Assembly: GCF_002914585.1 (NCBI RefSeq) | Contig: NZ_PDDM01000013.1 | Coordinates: 1-64,000, forward strand | Direction of reading: 5' to 3' | Length of the DNA stretch: 64,000 nucleotides | Source: Pseudanabaena sp. BC1403 | GTDB lineage: Bacteria; Cyanobacteriota; Cyanobacteriia; Pseudanabaenales; Pseudanabaenaceae | Shown here: one piece after another, positions 8,107 to 16,670 of the stretch | How positions within the stretch are numbered: the first letter of the stretch is position 1 | How the letters are laid out: each line of letters begins with the position of its first letter | Position numbers and translations under genes: made by a program | Notes under the pieces: generated by a model | The model's input: only the letters and a program-made list of their open reading frames with translations | What the model was told of the DNA's origin: nothing | Databases searched by the model: none

Positions 8107-8592
8107 TTATGCCGAGAGAACGTGTGGCGTAAAATCTTCTATTTCTTGCAAATAAGAATTTGTTTGGAGTAGTCGCGAAGGGTTTGTGAATAAATGAATT
8201 TTGCTCCAAGAGTCGCTATAGTCGGTGTCTGCGATTAAGGAGGATACTAACTCATTGGAGATTGAATGCCACTGTGCATTGGTGGCATTCAATTGTTGCC
8301 ATTTAAATGTGACTTCACTGTACTCTGTGCAAATTTGTCTGCTGTCATAATTAGGGTCATGCTCAATCCAAGTTAGACGATTAGGATTAAGCTGAAAATC
8401 CTGAATAATCTGTGTGGCAAGCTTTTCAATCTGAGATGGAATAAACCAACCAATTTCACAGTTTTGGGGTGAGACGATCACGACTTGCTGTCCAAACTGT
8501 TGATAGATAATGCGTAAATGACATTGCAGTTGCCAAATTGCAGAATCTTGACCAGTAACGTGACATTGATAAAAGAGATTGATGTTTTTCAT
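8107..8592 (-). CDS. Hypothetical protein, 161 residues
   Basis: I do not recognise this protein. It is soluble, tryptophan- and glutamine-rich, with no signal peptide or membrane helix. The N-terminus (MKNINLFYQCHVTGQDSAIW) and a mid-part WIEHDPNYDS look like a compact alpha/beta domain. A plausible ATG start and a strong terminator immediately downstream support a real gene. The signalling genes lie 170 bp upstream, beyond a gap in which nothing is seen. No function is proposed. Confidence 0.5.
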   Translation of the reverse strand: MKNINLFYQCHVTGQDSAIWQLQCHLRIIYQQFGQQVVIVSPQNCEIGWFIPSQIEKLATQIIQDFQLNPNRLTWIEHDPNYDSRQICTEYSEVTFKWQQLNATNAQWHSISNELVSSLIADTDYSDSWSKIHLFTNPSRLLQTNSYLQEIEDFTPHVLSA

Positions 8593-8764
8593 AAAGTTAA
8601 ATTGTGTGACCTAAGCTGCAATATCAAACAACAGAGCTTGATTTAAAAAAGATAATGAGGGAATGATGAGGAGAATCTGTAGTTAGTGAAGTATTTTTCA
8701 AATAATTCGTTGTACTGAAATAAAAATCATTTTTTTGGGCAAAAATGTTGCTAAGCGATCGCAG

Positions 8765-9154
8765 CTACCAGCCTAAAATCTTGGTAATTTCAGGAACGAT
8801 TTTGATCGCACTAAAGGGTTTGGCGATCGCGCCTTTGACTCCCAGTTTGGTAAGTTTTTGGGGCTCCAGCAGATCTACGCGAGCGGTGATAAGTACAACA
8901 GGGATATCAGCAAGTTGAGGATCGGCTTTTAAGTTTTTGAGGAAGGTAAACCCATCCATATTTGGCATCATCATGTCCAGCAAAATTGCATCAGGTTTTG
9001 CCTGAGCTGCTGCGGCTAATCCTTTGTCGCCAGAAGTCGCGATCACTGGTCGCCAATCGCTGAAATTATCTATACAAGCCTCTACAATTTGGAGAATGTA
9101 GTCTTCATCATCAATCAATAAAATCGTTTTACTAGATGCACGTTGCGTTTCCAT
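8765..9154 (-). CDS. Single-domain response regulator (CheY-like)
   Basis: The 129 residues form only a receiver: ILLIDDEDY acidic pair, AILLDMMMPNMDG phospho-acceptor, ITAR and the lysine in GAIAKPF. With no output domain it would act as a phosphate shuttle or by binding a partner. It is very similar in layout to the receiver encoded at 9220-9594, so the pair looks like a tandem duplication. A histidine kinase gene lies upstream on the same strand, separated by a family A repeat and a hairpin. Confidence 0.85.
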   Translation of the reverse strand: METQRASSKTILLIDDEDYILQIVEACIDNFSDWRPVIATSGDKGLAAAAQAKPDAILLDMMMPNMDGFTFLKNLKADPQLADIPVVLITARVDLLEPQKLTKLGVKGAIAKPFSAIKIVPEITKILGW

Positions 9155-9219
9155 TTTGTTTTTTAATTACTAGTCACTAGTGTAAAAAACAAAAATGAGG
9201 ACAATCTGAGAGATCGGAA

Positions 9220-9594
9220 TTACCAACCAAGCATCTCGGCAATTTGATCGGAAATTTTGAGAGGCTCAAAGGGCTTGGCGATTGTTCCTACTACTCCTAA
9301 CTGGGCAAATCGTTCGCGATCGCTTACCTGTACCTTCGCTGTTAAGAAGATTACGGGAATATTTTGAGTAAGTGGATTTTTTTGCAAGTTTTGATAGACG
9401 GTGATGCCATCCATTGTCGGCATCATCACATCAAGGAGGATTGCGTCAGGCTTGAGGGTTTCCAAAAGGCTAAGTCCTGCTTTGCCAGAATTAGCCTTTT
9501 GTACTTTCCATCCTTTAAAGCTTTCTAGGCATACAGCAATGACTTCCGCAATATTTGGCTCGTCATCAATAAGTAAAATTGATTTGGTCGTCAT
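9220..9594 (-). CDS. Single-domain response regulator (CheY-like)
   Basis: A 124-residue receiver with ILLIDDEPN, phospho-acceptor Asp in AILLDVMMPTMDG, LTAK and GTIAKPFEP. It shares its C-terminal ending (IAEMLGW against ITKILGW) with the next receiver, supporting duplication. An AGGAG-like site precedes the ATG. It is the likely first gene of a two-receiver unit downstream of the bilin-type kinase. Partner assignment is inferred from proximity only. Confidence 0.85.
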   Translation of the reverse strand: MTTKSILLIDDEPNIAEVIAVCLESFKGWKVQKANSGKAGLSLLETLKPDAILLDVMMPTMDGITVYQNLQKNPLTQNIPVIFLTAKVQVSDRERFAQLGVVGTIAKPFEPLKISDQIAEMLGW

Positions 9595-9631
9595 AAATTT
9601 AGAATCTCCTCTTAGGATTGCAAATCAAATA

Positions 9632-9752
9632 AATTACTTTCTACTGTGACTCTAAGAAATCCCCCTCAATCCCCCTTAAAAAGGGGGAAGAATTAAATTC
9701 TCCCCCCTTTTTAAGGGGGGCTGGGGGGGATCTAGACAGTTCTTAAATGGTG
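9632..9752 (-). mobile_element. Family A miniature element, truncated at one end
   Basis: The sequence ATTACTTTCT, then ATCCCCCTCAATCCCCCTT, a GAATTAAATTC centre, GGGGGATCTAGACA and TTCTTAAATGGT matches the copies at 12069 and 38326. The left terminal repeat is missing, and the right one ends GTGTCC instead of TTTCTT. The strand given is arbitrary: this copy reads in the same sense as the 12069 copy. It contains no gene. It lies between the kinase and the two receivers. Confidence 0.7.
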
Positions 9753-9763
9753 TCCAAAAAACC

Positions 9764-9804
9764 AATAATTGTAGAGTCGAGCTTCGCTCGACTCTACAAT
9801 TATT
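9764..9804. terminator. Hairpin terminator of the histidine kinase gene
   Basis: AATAATTGTAGAGTCGAGC and its exact complement flank a TTC loop. It starts 2 bp after the kinase stop codon on the minus strand, so it probably separates the kinase transcript from the receiver genes. Confidence 0.75.
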
Positions 9805-9805
9805 C

Positions 9806-11950
9806 TTAGCTTATGCGATGGGGAATGGTAAATGAAAAGGTACTGCCTTCTGACAATACACTCTCGACCCATATCTTGCCACCATGTTGTTGGACAATAC
9901 TGCGACAGATCGCCAAACCTAAGCCTGTGCCTCCCATTTGACGTGAATCGGAAGCATCGACTTGGTGGAATCGTTCAAAAATACTTTCGAGATGATCGGC
10001 TGGAATACCACGCCCGCGATCGCATACTCGAAAGACAATCTCATTAGCAATTTGTTCGGCTTCAAGTTGCACCTGACTTTGAGGTGGCGAAAACTTAACG
10101 GCATTACTGAGCAAATTAACTAAGGTTTGGACGAGGCGATCGCGATCGGCAAAAACTTGCTGTGGCTGGACATTGCATAATATTTCGATCTGGCTTTCGG
10201 CTGCGATCGCCTGCATCGTTTCGATCGCCTGTTGACATAGCTCAAGCACATCATACCAATTGCGATCAAGTGTGACTTTGCTAGATTCTAAACGCTCTAA
10301 GTCCAGAATGTCATTAACCAGCCGCACTAATCTTTCGGTATCTGAGGAGGCAATATTGAGCATGTTTTGGGCAGTCTCAGGTCGATTAGCCAATACACCT
10401 GAAGAGATCAAGCCTAATGCGCCCCGAATCGAAGCTAATGGAGTTCTGAGTTCATGGCTAACAATGGAAATAAATTCACTTTTGATCCGATCAACTTTTA
10501 ATTTCTCAGTAATATCTTCGCCAATACTCAGGGTTCCAATAATTTCGTTTTCTTGATTACGCAGAATAGTATTGTTCCAAGAGATCATTCTTTCTTCGCC
10601 AGCCTTTGTGACTATGGCATTTTGATAATATTTCGGAAAGTCATTAATCAGTAGGCTAGAAAAACCCTCTCTGATCTCCGATTGATCGATCTGGGGTATA
10701 AATTGAGAGAACCAGTCTTTGCCGATTACTTCCTCCATGTCATAGCCTGTAAGCGCTAACAAAAATGGATTGATATATTCCACCTCTCCCCCACAGTTCA
10801 AACCCACTACGATTAAACTGACATTATCTAGTAAATATTGCCAACGACGGTTTGATTCTTGGAGAGCGATTTCATTCAGTTTGTTCTGCGTAATGTCATA
10901 GAAGATCGATAGTATCGTGGCAATTTCGCCATCTGAAGCATATTCAGGAATGAGATGAGCGCGATAATATCCCATGCTCTGATCTTCTGGAAATGGATAT
11001 TCGATTTCATATCGCTGGTCTTGACCAGTTTCGAGCAATCTGTGAGCAGCAGATTCAAGCATGGCTACATTCTTTTCAGGGAATCCCATTTCGCGCAGGG
11101 TTTTACCCAGAAACTCTTTAGCGGGGATACCTGTAGCTCTTTCTACGGCTGGATTAGCATAGAGATAACGCATTTGGTGATCGAGGCGAAGCGTCACGTT
11201 CGGCGAATTCTCGGCAAGGGCGATAAATTCCTGTTGGCGTTGATATAGCTCGGCAGTGCGCTCAACCACACGATTTTCTAAGTTTGCGTTAGCTAGCTGA
11301 AGTGCAAGTTCGACATTTTTGCGTTCCCCAATTTCTTTCTCTAAAGAGAGATTTGCAATCTGAAGATTGCGATAGAGTTCAGCTTGTTGAATCGCGATCG
11401 CTAACTGCACCGATAACTGCTGAAGTAAGCGAATATCTGACTCTTCCCAAATCCGTGGAGACTCACATTGATGGGCGATTAGCAACCCCCATAAAGTTTG
11501 AGTTTGGTTATCAGTTATGAGGATTGGTAAGACTAAATTTGCCCTTACCTGAAACTGTTCCATTAGGTTCAGATGGCATTCATGCAAGTTAGCCTTATAA
11601 ACATCTGAAGTCGAGAAAACTCGCCCTTCTCGATACATTCCACCGAGATTGCCTTGAAAACAGCACTCGTCAATGTGTTGATTTAGACAGGGTTTCCATG
11701 GTGAGAGAACTGACTCTGCGACAACAGTTCCAGTCATGTCAGGATTGAACTGATAAACAATGGAACGATCAGCATTTAAGAATGCACGTACTTCTTGGAC
11801 AATCGAGTTAGCAATATCTTCTATACTGAGATATTGCCGAATATGAAGCGCAATTTTAGCAATTAAAATTTCCTGCTGTTGCGATCGCCTCATTTTGCGA
11901 GTGAATTGAGAAATCGAGCTAGAGATCGGATTGGAAGATGAATCTGGCAT
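9806..11950 (-). CDS. Histidine kinase, cyanobacteriochrome-like GAF, two PAS, HisKA, HATPase
   Basis: This 714-residue sensor kinase has a GAF domain at about 30-195, a coiled coil, PAS at about 240-355, a second PAS at about 360-480, HisKA with SHELRTP near 495, and a HATPase domain with DRGRGIP and GGTGLGLAI to the end. The GAF carries C125-H126 in LHECHLNLME, the bilin-attachment position of cyanobacteriochromes, and ECCF at 95-98, close to the DXCF second-cysteine motif. It therefore probably binds a bilin and senses light. The ATG at 11950 is preferred over an upstream TTG. Two receivers downstream and the REC-wHTH-Hpt-REC regulator upstream are likely partners. There is no membrane helix. 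Confidence 0.85.
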   Translation of the reverse strand: MPDSSSNPISSSISQFTRKMRRSQQQEILIAKIALHIRQYLSIEDIANSIVQEVRAFLNADRSIVYQFNPDMTGTVVAESVLSPWKPCLNQHIDECCFQGNLGGMYREGRVFSTSDVYKANLHECHLNLMEQFQVRANLVLPILITDNQTQTLWGLLIAHQCESPRIWEESDIRLLQQLSVQLAIAIQQAELYRNLQIANLSLEKEIGERKNVELALQLANANLENRVVERTAELYQRQQEFIALAENSPNVTLRLDHQMRYLYANPAVERATGIPAKEFLGKTLREMGFPEKNVAMLESAAHRLLETGQDQRYEIEYPFPEDQSMGYYRAHLIPEYASDGEIATILSIFYDITQNKLNEIALQESNRRWQYLLDNVSLIVVGLNCGGEVEYINPFLLALTGYDMEEVIGKDWFSQFIPQIDQSEIREGFSSLLINDFPKYYQNAIVTKAGEERMISWNNTILRNQENEIIGTLSIGEDITEKLKVDRIKSEFISIVSHELRTPLASIRGALGLISSGVLANRPETAQNMLNIASSDTERLVRLVNDILDLERLESSKVTLDRNWYDVLELCQQAIETMQAIAAESQIEILCNVQPQQVFADRDRLVQTLVNLLSNAVKFSPPQSQVQLEAEQIANEIVFRVCDRGRGIPADHLESIFERFHQVDASDSRQMGGTGLGLAICRSIVQQHGGKIWVESVLSEGSTFSFTIPHRIS

Positions 11951-12068
11951 GATTTCGGGCAATATTGAGAAAATACTTTATTTGCACAACTTGAGACAAT
12001 AAGTATATTTAGCATAGCCTATAAAAATGAAGACAATCTGAAGGAATCAAGTCGATGTGGGGATATTT

Positions 12069-12301
12069 AGAAACCATTTAAGAATTACTTTCTGCGGTCA
12101 AAAGCTCCAAGAGATCCCCCTCAATCCCCCTTAAAAAGGTGGAGGAATTAAATTCTCCCCCTTTTTAAGGGTCTAGCTCAATTCTTACAGCAATTACCGA
12201 TCAAACGAACCACAAGAAAAAATTTAAAAGCGTTGCTTCGCAACGCTTTTAAATTTTTTCTTGGTTTGGGTTTAAGCGCAAAGCGCAGTAAATGGTTTCT
12301 T
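12069..12301 (-). mobile_element. Family A miniature element, interrupted by family B
   Basis: The element opens AGAAACCATTTAAGAATTAC and closes AAATGGTTTCTTA at 12289-12301, the inverted form of the same repeat. Without the 101-bp insert and its TA duplication it is about 130 bp. It carries the same CCCCCTT / AAGGG core as the other copies, with a small internal deletion. Its outer TTA at 12300-12302 is the stop codon of the minus-strand response regulator. The strand shown is arbitrary. Confidence 0.75.
12188..12288 (-). mobile_element. Family B miniature element (101 bp) with TA target duplication
   Basis: The insert begins CAGCAATTACCGATC and ends AAGCGCAG, and both sides are TA (12186-12187 and 12289-12290). 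Removing the insert and one TA restores the family A terminal repeat TTCTTAAATGG. The reverse complement matches the 101-bp copy at 39673-39773 at both ends, but the central hairpins differ. Here the hairpin CAAGAAAAAATTTAAAAGC (12213-12263) has a TTC loop. Confidence 0.8.
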
Positions 12302-13886
12302 AACCATAATGGTGTGTATGCCCATTCCCATCTGCCGCCTGCCTCAGACGACTACGCTCTAAACGGCTGAGAATGCGTGTATACAAATCTTCCTCCACAA
12401 TTGGCTTGCTGAGATAATCATCTGCTCCAGCAACAAACAATTGACGAATTGTCTCGCGATCGTGATGAGCCGACAAAAACACAATTGGTAAATCTTTCCA
12501 TAGCGAAGATGTTCGCATGGATTGACACAAATCCATACCGTTACAGTCTGGCATGATCAAATCCAAAATCAGCAGGTCAGGAGAAGTGGATTCCAAAACC
12601 TGCCAAAACTTCTGCGGATCTTGCAAAGTGATCACCTCAAGATTCCAATTTTCCAGTAAAGCCCGCAAAATCGTCAGAATATGCGGATCGTCATCGACAA
12701 TCATTACTTTGGAGAGATCGCCTTGCTGTTGTTGTGGGTGATGAGATTGGGGCTGAGATGTAGAAATGCTAGGACTTACAGTCTTAAGTGGGTCACAAGT
12801 ACTTGCTTCTAAATCAGTAATTAATTGCTGCAACATCGGCGGATCAGTCTGCACTAAAGCAAAATCACTTTTGAGTTTCTGCTCGATCTGAAATGCGATC
12901 GCCGATCCTTCTGGAAAACCTAAAGAACCCATCGATCCAATGAGCCGATGCGCCTCCATATATCCGTCATAGCGTAAATCTTCGTCCAAGTTGCCCTCAT
13001 CTAAAGCGATCGCTACTCGACGTAAAAGCGCGATCGACTCTGGCAAAATTGCGATTAACTTCTTAGTCACAATCGCAATTACCTCCAGCACTCGCACCTT
13101 ATCTATCTGCGATGGGCTTTCTTCAGACAAAGGATTTGTGACTACAGGCTGAACATCAGGTATCTCCGCAGCTTGAAAAGGCTCAGGTTTGAGGCGATAT
13201 CCCAATCCATATAATGTCTCAATCGGATCTATAGGCAGTCCCGCCGCCTTCAGCTTTTGACGTAATCCCTTAATATGTGTTGTCACCGCCTCCTCACTGG
13301 GAAACTCTCCCGCCGACCACACCTGATCGATCAAAGCACTACGGCTAAATACTCGTTGGGGATGTCTGAGAAACAACTCTAATAGCCGATATTCCTTTTG
13401 GGTTAAGCGGAAAGGTTTCAGGTTATAACTAAATGTATTTGTTCTAATATCCAGATGAAGCCGCTCCCACGTTAATTCCTGAATGAGATTATCGCGATCG
13501 CTATAGCGCCTTAATAACGCCCGAATCCTTGCCAATAATTCCTGAAAGTTATAGGGCTTCACCACATAGTCATCCGCACCTGCCTCTAAACCCATCACGC
13601 GATCGTTGGTACTATCCTTTGCGGTTAGCAATAGCACGGGGGTATTGTAACCAGCAGCACGAAGCTTGGTACATAGTCCAATACCATCACTATCAGGCAA
13701 CATAACATCGAGAATGATCAAATCGTAGGTATAGGTTTCGATGTATTGCCACGCAGTCTTAGCATTGAGAGCAGAATCAATTGTGTAATGCGACTCTGCT
13801 AGTAGCTGCGAAAGTAGCTCCGTAGAATGTAGATCGTCTTCAACTAGTAAAATCTTCAAAACATCTTTTACCTTATTGTGAAACAC
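12300..13886 (-). CDS. REC-wHTH-Hpt-REC response regulator
   Basis: The 528-residue product contains an N-terminal receiver (ILLVEDD, phospho-acceptor in LIILDVMLPDSDG), an OmpR-type winged helix at about 135-235, an Hpt-like helical domain with its histidine in EAHRLIGSMGSLG near 315, and a second receiver at about 395-515 (VMIVDDDP, LLILDLIMPDCNG, YLSKPI). It can therefore bind DNA, carry phosphate on His and be phosphorylated at both ends. The start is GTG at 13886 or TTG at 13859. Its stop codon lies in the terminal repeat of the family A element. The kinase gene follows downstream on the same strand, suggesting one pathway. Confidence 0.85.
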   Translation of the reverse strand: MFHNKVKDVLKILLVEDDLHSTELLSQLLAESHYTIDSALNAKTAWQYIETYTYDLIILDVMLPDSDGIGLCTKLRAAGYNTPVLLLTAKDSTNDRVMGLEAGADDYVVKPYNFQELLARIRALLRRYSDRDNLIQELTWERLHLDIRTNTFSYNLKPFRLTQKEYRLLELFLRHPQRVFSRSALIDQVWSAGEFPSEEAVTTHIKGLRQKLKAAGLPIDPIETLYGLGYRLKPEPFQAAEIPDVQPVVTNPLSEESPSQIDKVRVLEVIAIVTKKLIAILPESIALLRRVAIALDEGNLDEDLRYDGYMEAHRLIGSMGSLGFPEGSAIAFQIEQKLKSDFALVQTDPPMLQQLITDLEASTCDPLKTVSPSISTSQPQSHHPQQQQGDLSKVMIVDDDPHILTILRALLENWNLEVITLQDPQKFWQVLESTSPDLLILDLIMPDCNGMDLCQSMRTSSLWKDLPIVFLSAHHDRETIRQLFVAGADDYLSKPIVEEDLYTRILSRLERSRLRQAADGNGHTHHYG

Positions 13887-14055
13887 TCATCTGTATAGTC
13901 ATTGCATCTATCTTCCTCTTAACAATGACATATTGGGTCTGTCTATACGATTATCCTAGGAAATCAAAAACACACTGTAAATACAAATCGAATTTTTAGC
14001 TGGGTGTTAAACTGAATATTAGGCGTAAGTACTTGGGCTATTAGGAGTTGAATAG

Positions 14056-14703
14056 ATGATTTTAGCGACAAAGCTAAAGCTTCCTCAGCAATGGCATCTG
14101 GCAACTTGGGAAGATTATGAGGCACTGCGAGATGACGAACAGAGCGATCGCTGTAAGTTGTTTTTTGATAATTATCGTTTGTGGGTAGAAATGGGTGCAG
14201 AAGGAATTAATCACGCTAAATTTGGCGATTTATTTGCATTTATTTTGTATATCTGCGCTATCAAATTCCCTGATTTGAAGTTGAGTACTTTTGGTGGCTG
14301 TCAGATGGAAAAAAGAGGGGCTAGGGCGGCAGCACCTGACATTGTTGTGTATGTTGGGGATGATATTCCCACTTGGCAAGACGGACAATCTCGGTTTATT
14401 AATCTCGATCAATGGCGATCACCAGATTTAGTGGGTGAAATTTCAGATACGACTTTGGCAATCGATTTAGATCAAAAGAAGCAAATCTACGCAGATTTAG
14501 GAATTACGGAATATTGGGTAATTGATGTCCGTGCTGATCGCATTTTTGCTTTTCAATTAGATGAATCAGGTGCTTATCAACAATGTGAAACTTCTCAGAT
14601 ATTACCAAATTTAGCGATCGCCTTACTGGAACAAACGATGCAAATGTTATCCACAAAAACTAATACTGAAGCCGCTATCTGGTTTTCACAGCAACTAAAA
14701 TAA
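14056..14703 (+). CDS. Uma2 family endonuclease (DUF820)
   Basis: A 215-residue Uma2-type PD-(D/E)XK protein: LATWEDYEALRD near the N-terminus, PDIVVYVGDDIP, SPDLVGEISDTTLAID and KKQIYADLGITEYWVIDV. A TAGGAGTTGAATAG leader precedes the ATG, much like the leader of the 7452 Uma2 gene. The stop region overlaps that of the next, convergent Uma2 gene by 9 bp, so the two transcripts would be complementary at their ends. Function in the cell is not known. Confidence 0.8.
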   Translation: MILATKLKLPQQWHLATWEDYEALRDDEQSDRCKLFFDNYRLWVEMGAEGINHAKFGDLFAFILYICAIKFPDLKLSTFGGCQMEKRGARAAAPDIVVYVGDDIPTWQDGQSRFINLDQWRSPDLVGEISDTTLAIDLDQKKQIYADLGITEYWVIDVRADRIFAFQLDESGAYQQCETSQILPNLAIALLEQTMQMLSTKTNTEAAIWFSQQLK

Positions 14704-15273
14704 TTCTGACCAGTTAAAAATCATCTCAGGAAAAGCAAGCGGCGACAGAGTATCTCCCTTTTCATAGCGCTGCATTCTCTTATAACCTGATGCTGATGGT
14801 TGTGAATATCCTTCTACTAATTTTTTATTCACATCAAATAGCCACATCTCTGGAACCCCGTTCGCAGCGTAAAGAGGACTTTTGACATCACGATCATAAG
14901 CGATCGTGCTATCCGCAACTTCGATAAGCAACAAAATATCGTCAGGCGTAGGCAAAGCCTCTGCATAAAAATCATCACGTAATTTCAAGATCGCCAAATC
15001 TGGCTGTGGTTCAGAATGATCGCTCAAGCGAATTGGATTCTGCGCCCAGATAATCGTCCGATTGCCTAATTTGATTTGAAAAGCTCTAGTTGTTTTCGCC
15101 ACACAAGCTCCATGTTTTCTACCAATGGGCGACATTACTCTGATTTCTCCATTAATTAGTTCAAGGCGATCGCCTTCAGCAAATACACCCACTTCGTGCA
15201 TCAGCTCATATTGCTGCACTGTGAACTTATACACATTAGATGTGGAGTTTGGTGTAATTAATTGGGCTGTCAT
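14695..15273 (-). CDS. Uma2 family endonuclease (DUF820)
   Basis: This 192-residue protein has the standard Uma2 layout: FTVQQYELMHEVGVFAEGDRLELINGEI, QPDLAILKLRDDFY, ILLLIEVADSTIAYDRDVKSPLYAANGVPEMWLFDV. It resembles the 19435 copy (YHQMIEVGVLDEDDRVELLEGKI) more than the convergent neighbour at 14056. It overlaps that neighbour's stop by 9 bp. Catalytic residues appear intact; the biological role is unclear. Confidence 0.85.
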   Translation of the reverse strand: MTAQLITPNSTSNVYKFTVQQYELMHEVGVFAEGDRLELINGEIRVMSPIGRKHGACVAKTTRAFQIKLGNRTIIWAQNPIRLSDHSEPQPDLAILKLRDDFYAEALPTPDDILLLIEVADSTIAYDRDVKSPLYAANGVPEMWLFDVNKKLVEGYSQPSASGYKRMQRYEKGDTLSPLAFPEMIFNWSELF

Positions 15274-15312
15274 CGTAGTTCACCTAAGATCACGGTGGAT
15301 TTTTATTCGACG

Positions 15313-15335
15313 AAAGGTGCGCTTGGCGCACCTTT
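15313..15335. terminator. Short hairpin with T-tract
   Basis: AAAGGTGCGC and GCGCACCTTT enclose TTG. It lies 19 bp after the stop of the minus-strand small membrane protein gene and upstream of the Uma2 gene, so it probably terminates the former. Confidence 0.6.
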
Positions 15336-15353
15336 TTGGTGATTACATAAATT

Positions 15354-15560
15354 TTATTGCATAGATTTTCGCGCGAGACTGACTGCCTTGACAAAGCTAT
15401 AGACACCTACAGGTAAGCTGATTAGCAAAATTGCCCAAGTGGTAGCAAAGCCGAAATCTGGCGCACCGTATGACAATTCATAAATGCAACCAACAAAGGC
15501 GATCGCTGCAACAATTGAAATCAGCAAAATTAATTGAGCTTTTATATAATCAGGGGACAT
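15354..15560 (-). CDS. Small two-helix membrane protein
   Basis: A 68-residue protein with two hydrophobic segments at about residues 9-28 and 38-58 and a basic C-terminus (KAVSLARKSMQ), giving an inside-positive end. I do not recognise the family. It sits 36 bp downstream of the diguanylate cyclase gene on the same strand, so the two may be co-transcribed, and it is followed by a hairpin. Small size leaves some doubt. Confidence 0.55.
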   Translation of the reverse strand: MSPDYIKAQLILLISIVAAIAFVGCIYELSYGAPDFGFATTWAILLISLPVGVYSFVKAVSLARKSMQ

Positions 15561-15596
15561 GGTTATTTGTAATTTTATTTGTAATTATTATTGAGT

Positions 15597-16577
15597 TTAT
15601 TGTAAGGACTTTGGACGCTTGGTTTGCTTTTGGGCATACATCAAGCGATCGCCATCTTCTAGAAGATCTTCGATTGATTGATGACGATTAGGATCAAACG
15701 CAACAATACCAACACTACAGAGAATATCGTAGCCACGAGCAGCGGTTTTATTAAAGTCTGTTCTGATTTGCTCAAGACGGCTCAAAATTAATTTGCTTTG
15801 TTGATGATCGGCATTGGTCAATAAAACGACAAACTCATCGCCACCCAGCCGACCAATCACATCAGACTCACGAAAAGCTTCTTTTAAGATTTGACTGAAA
15901 CCAATTAAGGCGCGATCGCCTTCAGCATGACCATAGCGATCATTAATTTCTTTAAATAAATCTAGGTCAAAGAAAAATAGTGAAGCTGGCTTTTCTAATC
16001 GTTTGCACAAATTTAGCGCATGAGTAGATAGGGCGATAAATCCCCTGCGATTAGAAATTTGTGTCAATTCGTCAATGGTTGCCATCCGCACAGCCGCCAT
16101 CTCCTGCTCAGCCATCTGCCCAAGATCACGTAACAGCCCTTGATCTTCCTCGCTAAATGTACGTGGATCTCGATCTACTAAACAGAGAGTACCAACCTTG
16201 CAACCATTAGTAATAACGAGGGGAATTCCAGCATAAAAGCGCACTTTAGGATCACCCAGCACAAATGGATTATCCAAAAACCTCTGATCCATTAAGGCAT
16301 CAGGAATAACAAAAATATCATCCCCCAAAATTGCATGACCGCAAAATGATGTCGCTCTGGAATATTCAGATGTTTCTACGCCTATACCTTGAGAAGACTT
16401 GCACCAGAGTCGGTTCATATCAACCATGTTAACCATTGCGATCGATACACCAAATAACCGCTTAGCAAGTCGAGTCAATCGATCAAAGCGTTCCTCTGGT
16501 TGCGTATCGAGAATATTTAGCGATCGCAATGCACTTATACGAATTTCTTCATTTTCTGGGTAATCTGGCACTTTCAT
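15597..16577 (-). CDS. Diguanylate cyclase, GAF-GGDEF
   Basis: The 326-residue protein has a GAF domain at about 20-155 (FDRLTRLAKRLFGVSIAMVNMVD, FCGHAIL) of the type found N-terminal to cyclases and kinases, then a GGDEF domain at about 165-320. The active site is intact (RLGGDEFVVLL), and RESD stands five residues before it, the RxxD inhibitory site for c-di-GMP feedback. It should make c-di-GMP in the cytoplasm in response to a small ligand or redox cue. It is divergent from leuS. Confidence 0.85.
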   Translation of the reverse strand: MKVPDYPENEEIRISALRSLNILDTQPEERFDRLTRLAKRLFGVSIAMVNMVDMNRLWCKSSQGIGVETSEYSRATSFCGHAILGDDIFVIPDALMDQRFLDNPFVLGDPKVRFYAGIPLVITNGCKVGTLCLVDRDPRTFSEEDQGLLRDLGQMAEQEMAAVRMATIDELTQISNRRGFIALSTHALNLCKRLEKPASLFFFDLDLFKEINDRYGHAEGDRALIGFSQILKEAFRESDVIGRLGGDEFVVLLTNADHQQSKLILSRLEQIRTDFNKTAARGYDILCSVGIVAFDPNRHQSIEDLLEDGDRLMYAQKQTKRPKSLQ

Positions 16578-16613
16578 TTTGATCGGGCTGAATGTTTAGT
16601 ATTATTAAGAACA

Positions 16614-16644
16614 AAGGTGAGCGGCGCGGTGTGTTGCTCACCTT
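16614..16644. repeat. Hairpin between divergent genes
   Basis: AAGGTGAGC (16614-16622) pairs with GCTCACCTT (16636-16644) over a 13-base loop. It lies 24 bases before the leuS start codon in the region shared with the divergent cyclase gene, so it may fold in the leuS leader. Confidence 0.4.
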
Positions 16645-16670
16645 CATATTCGCATACAGACTGATACGTG

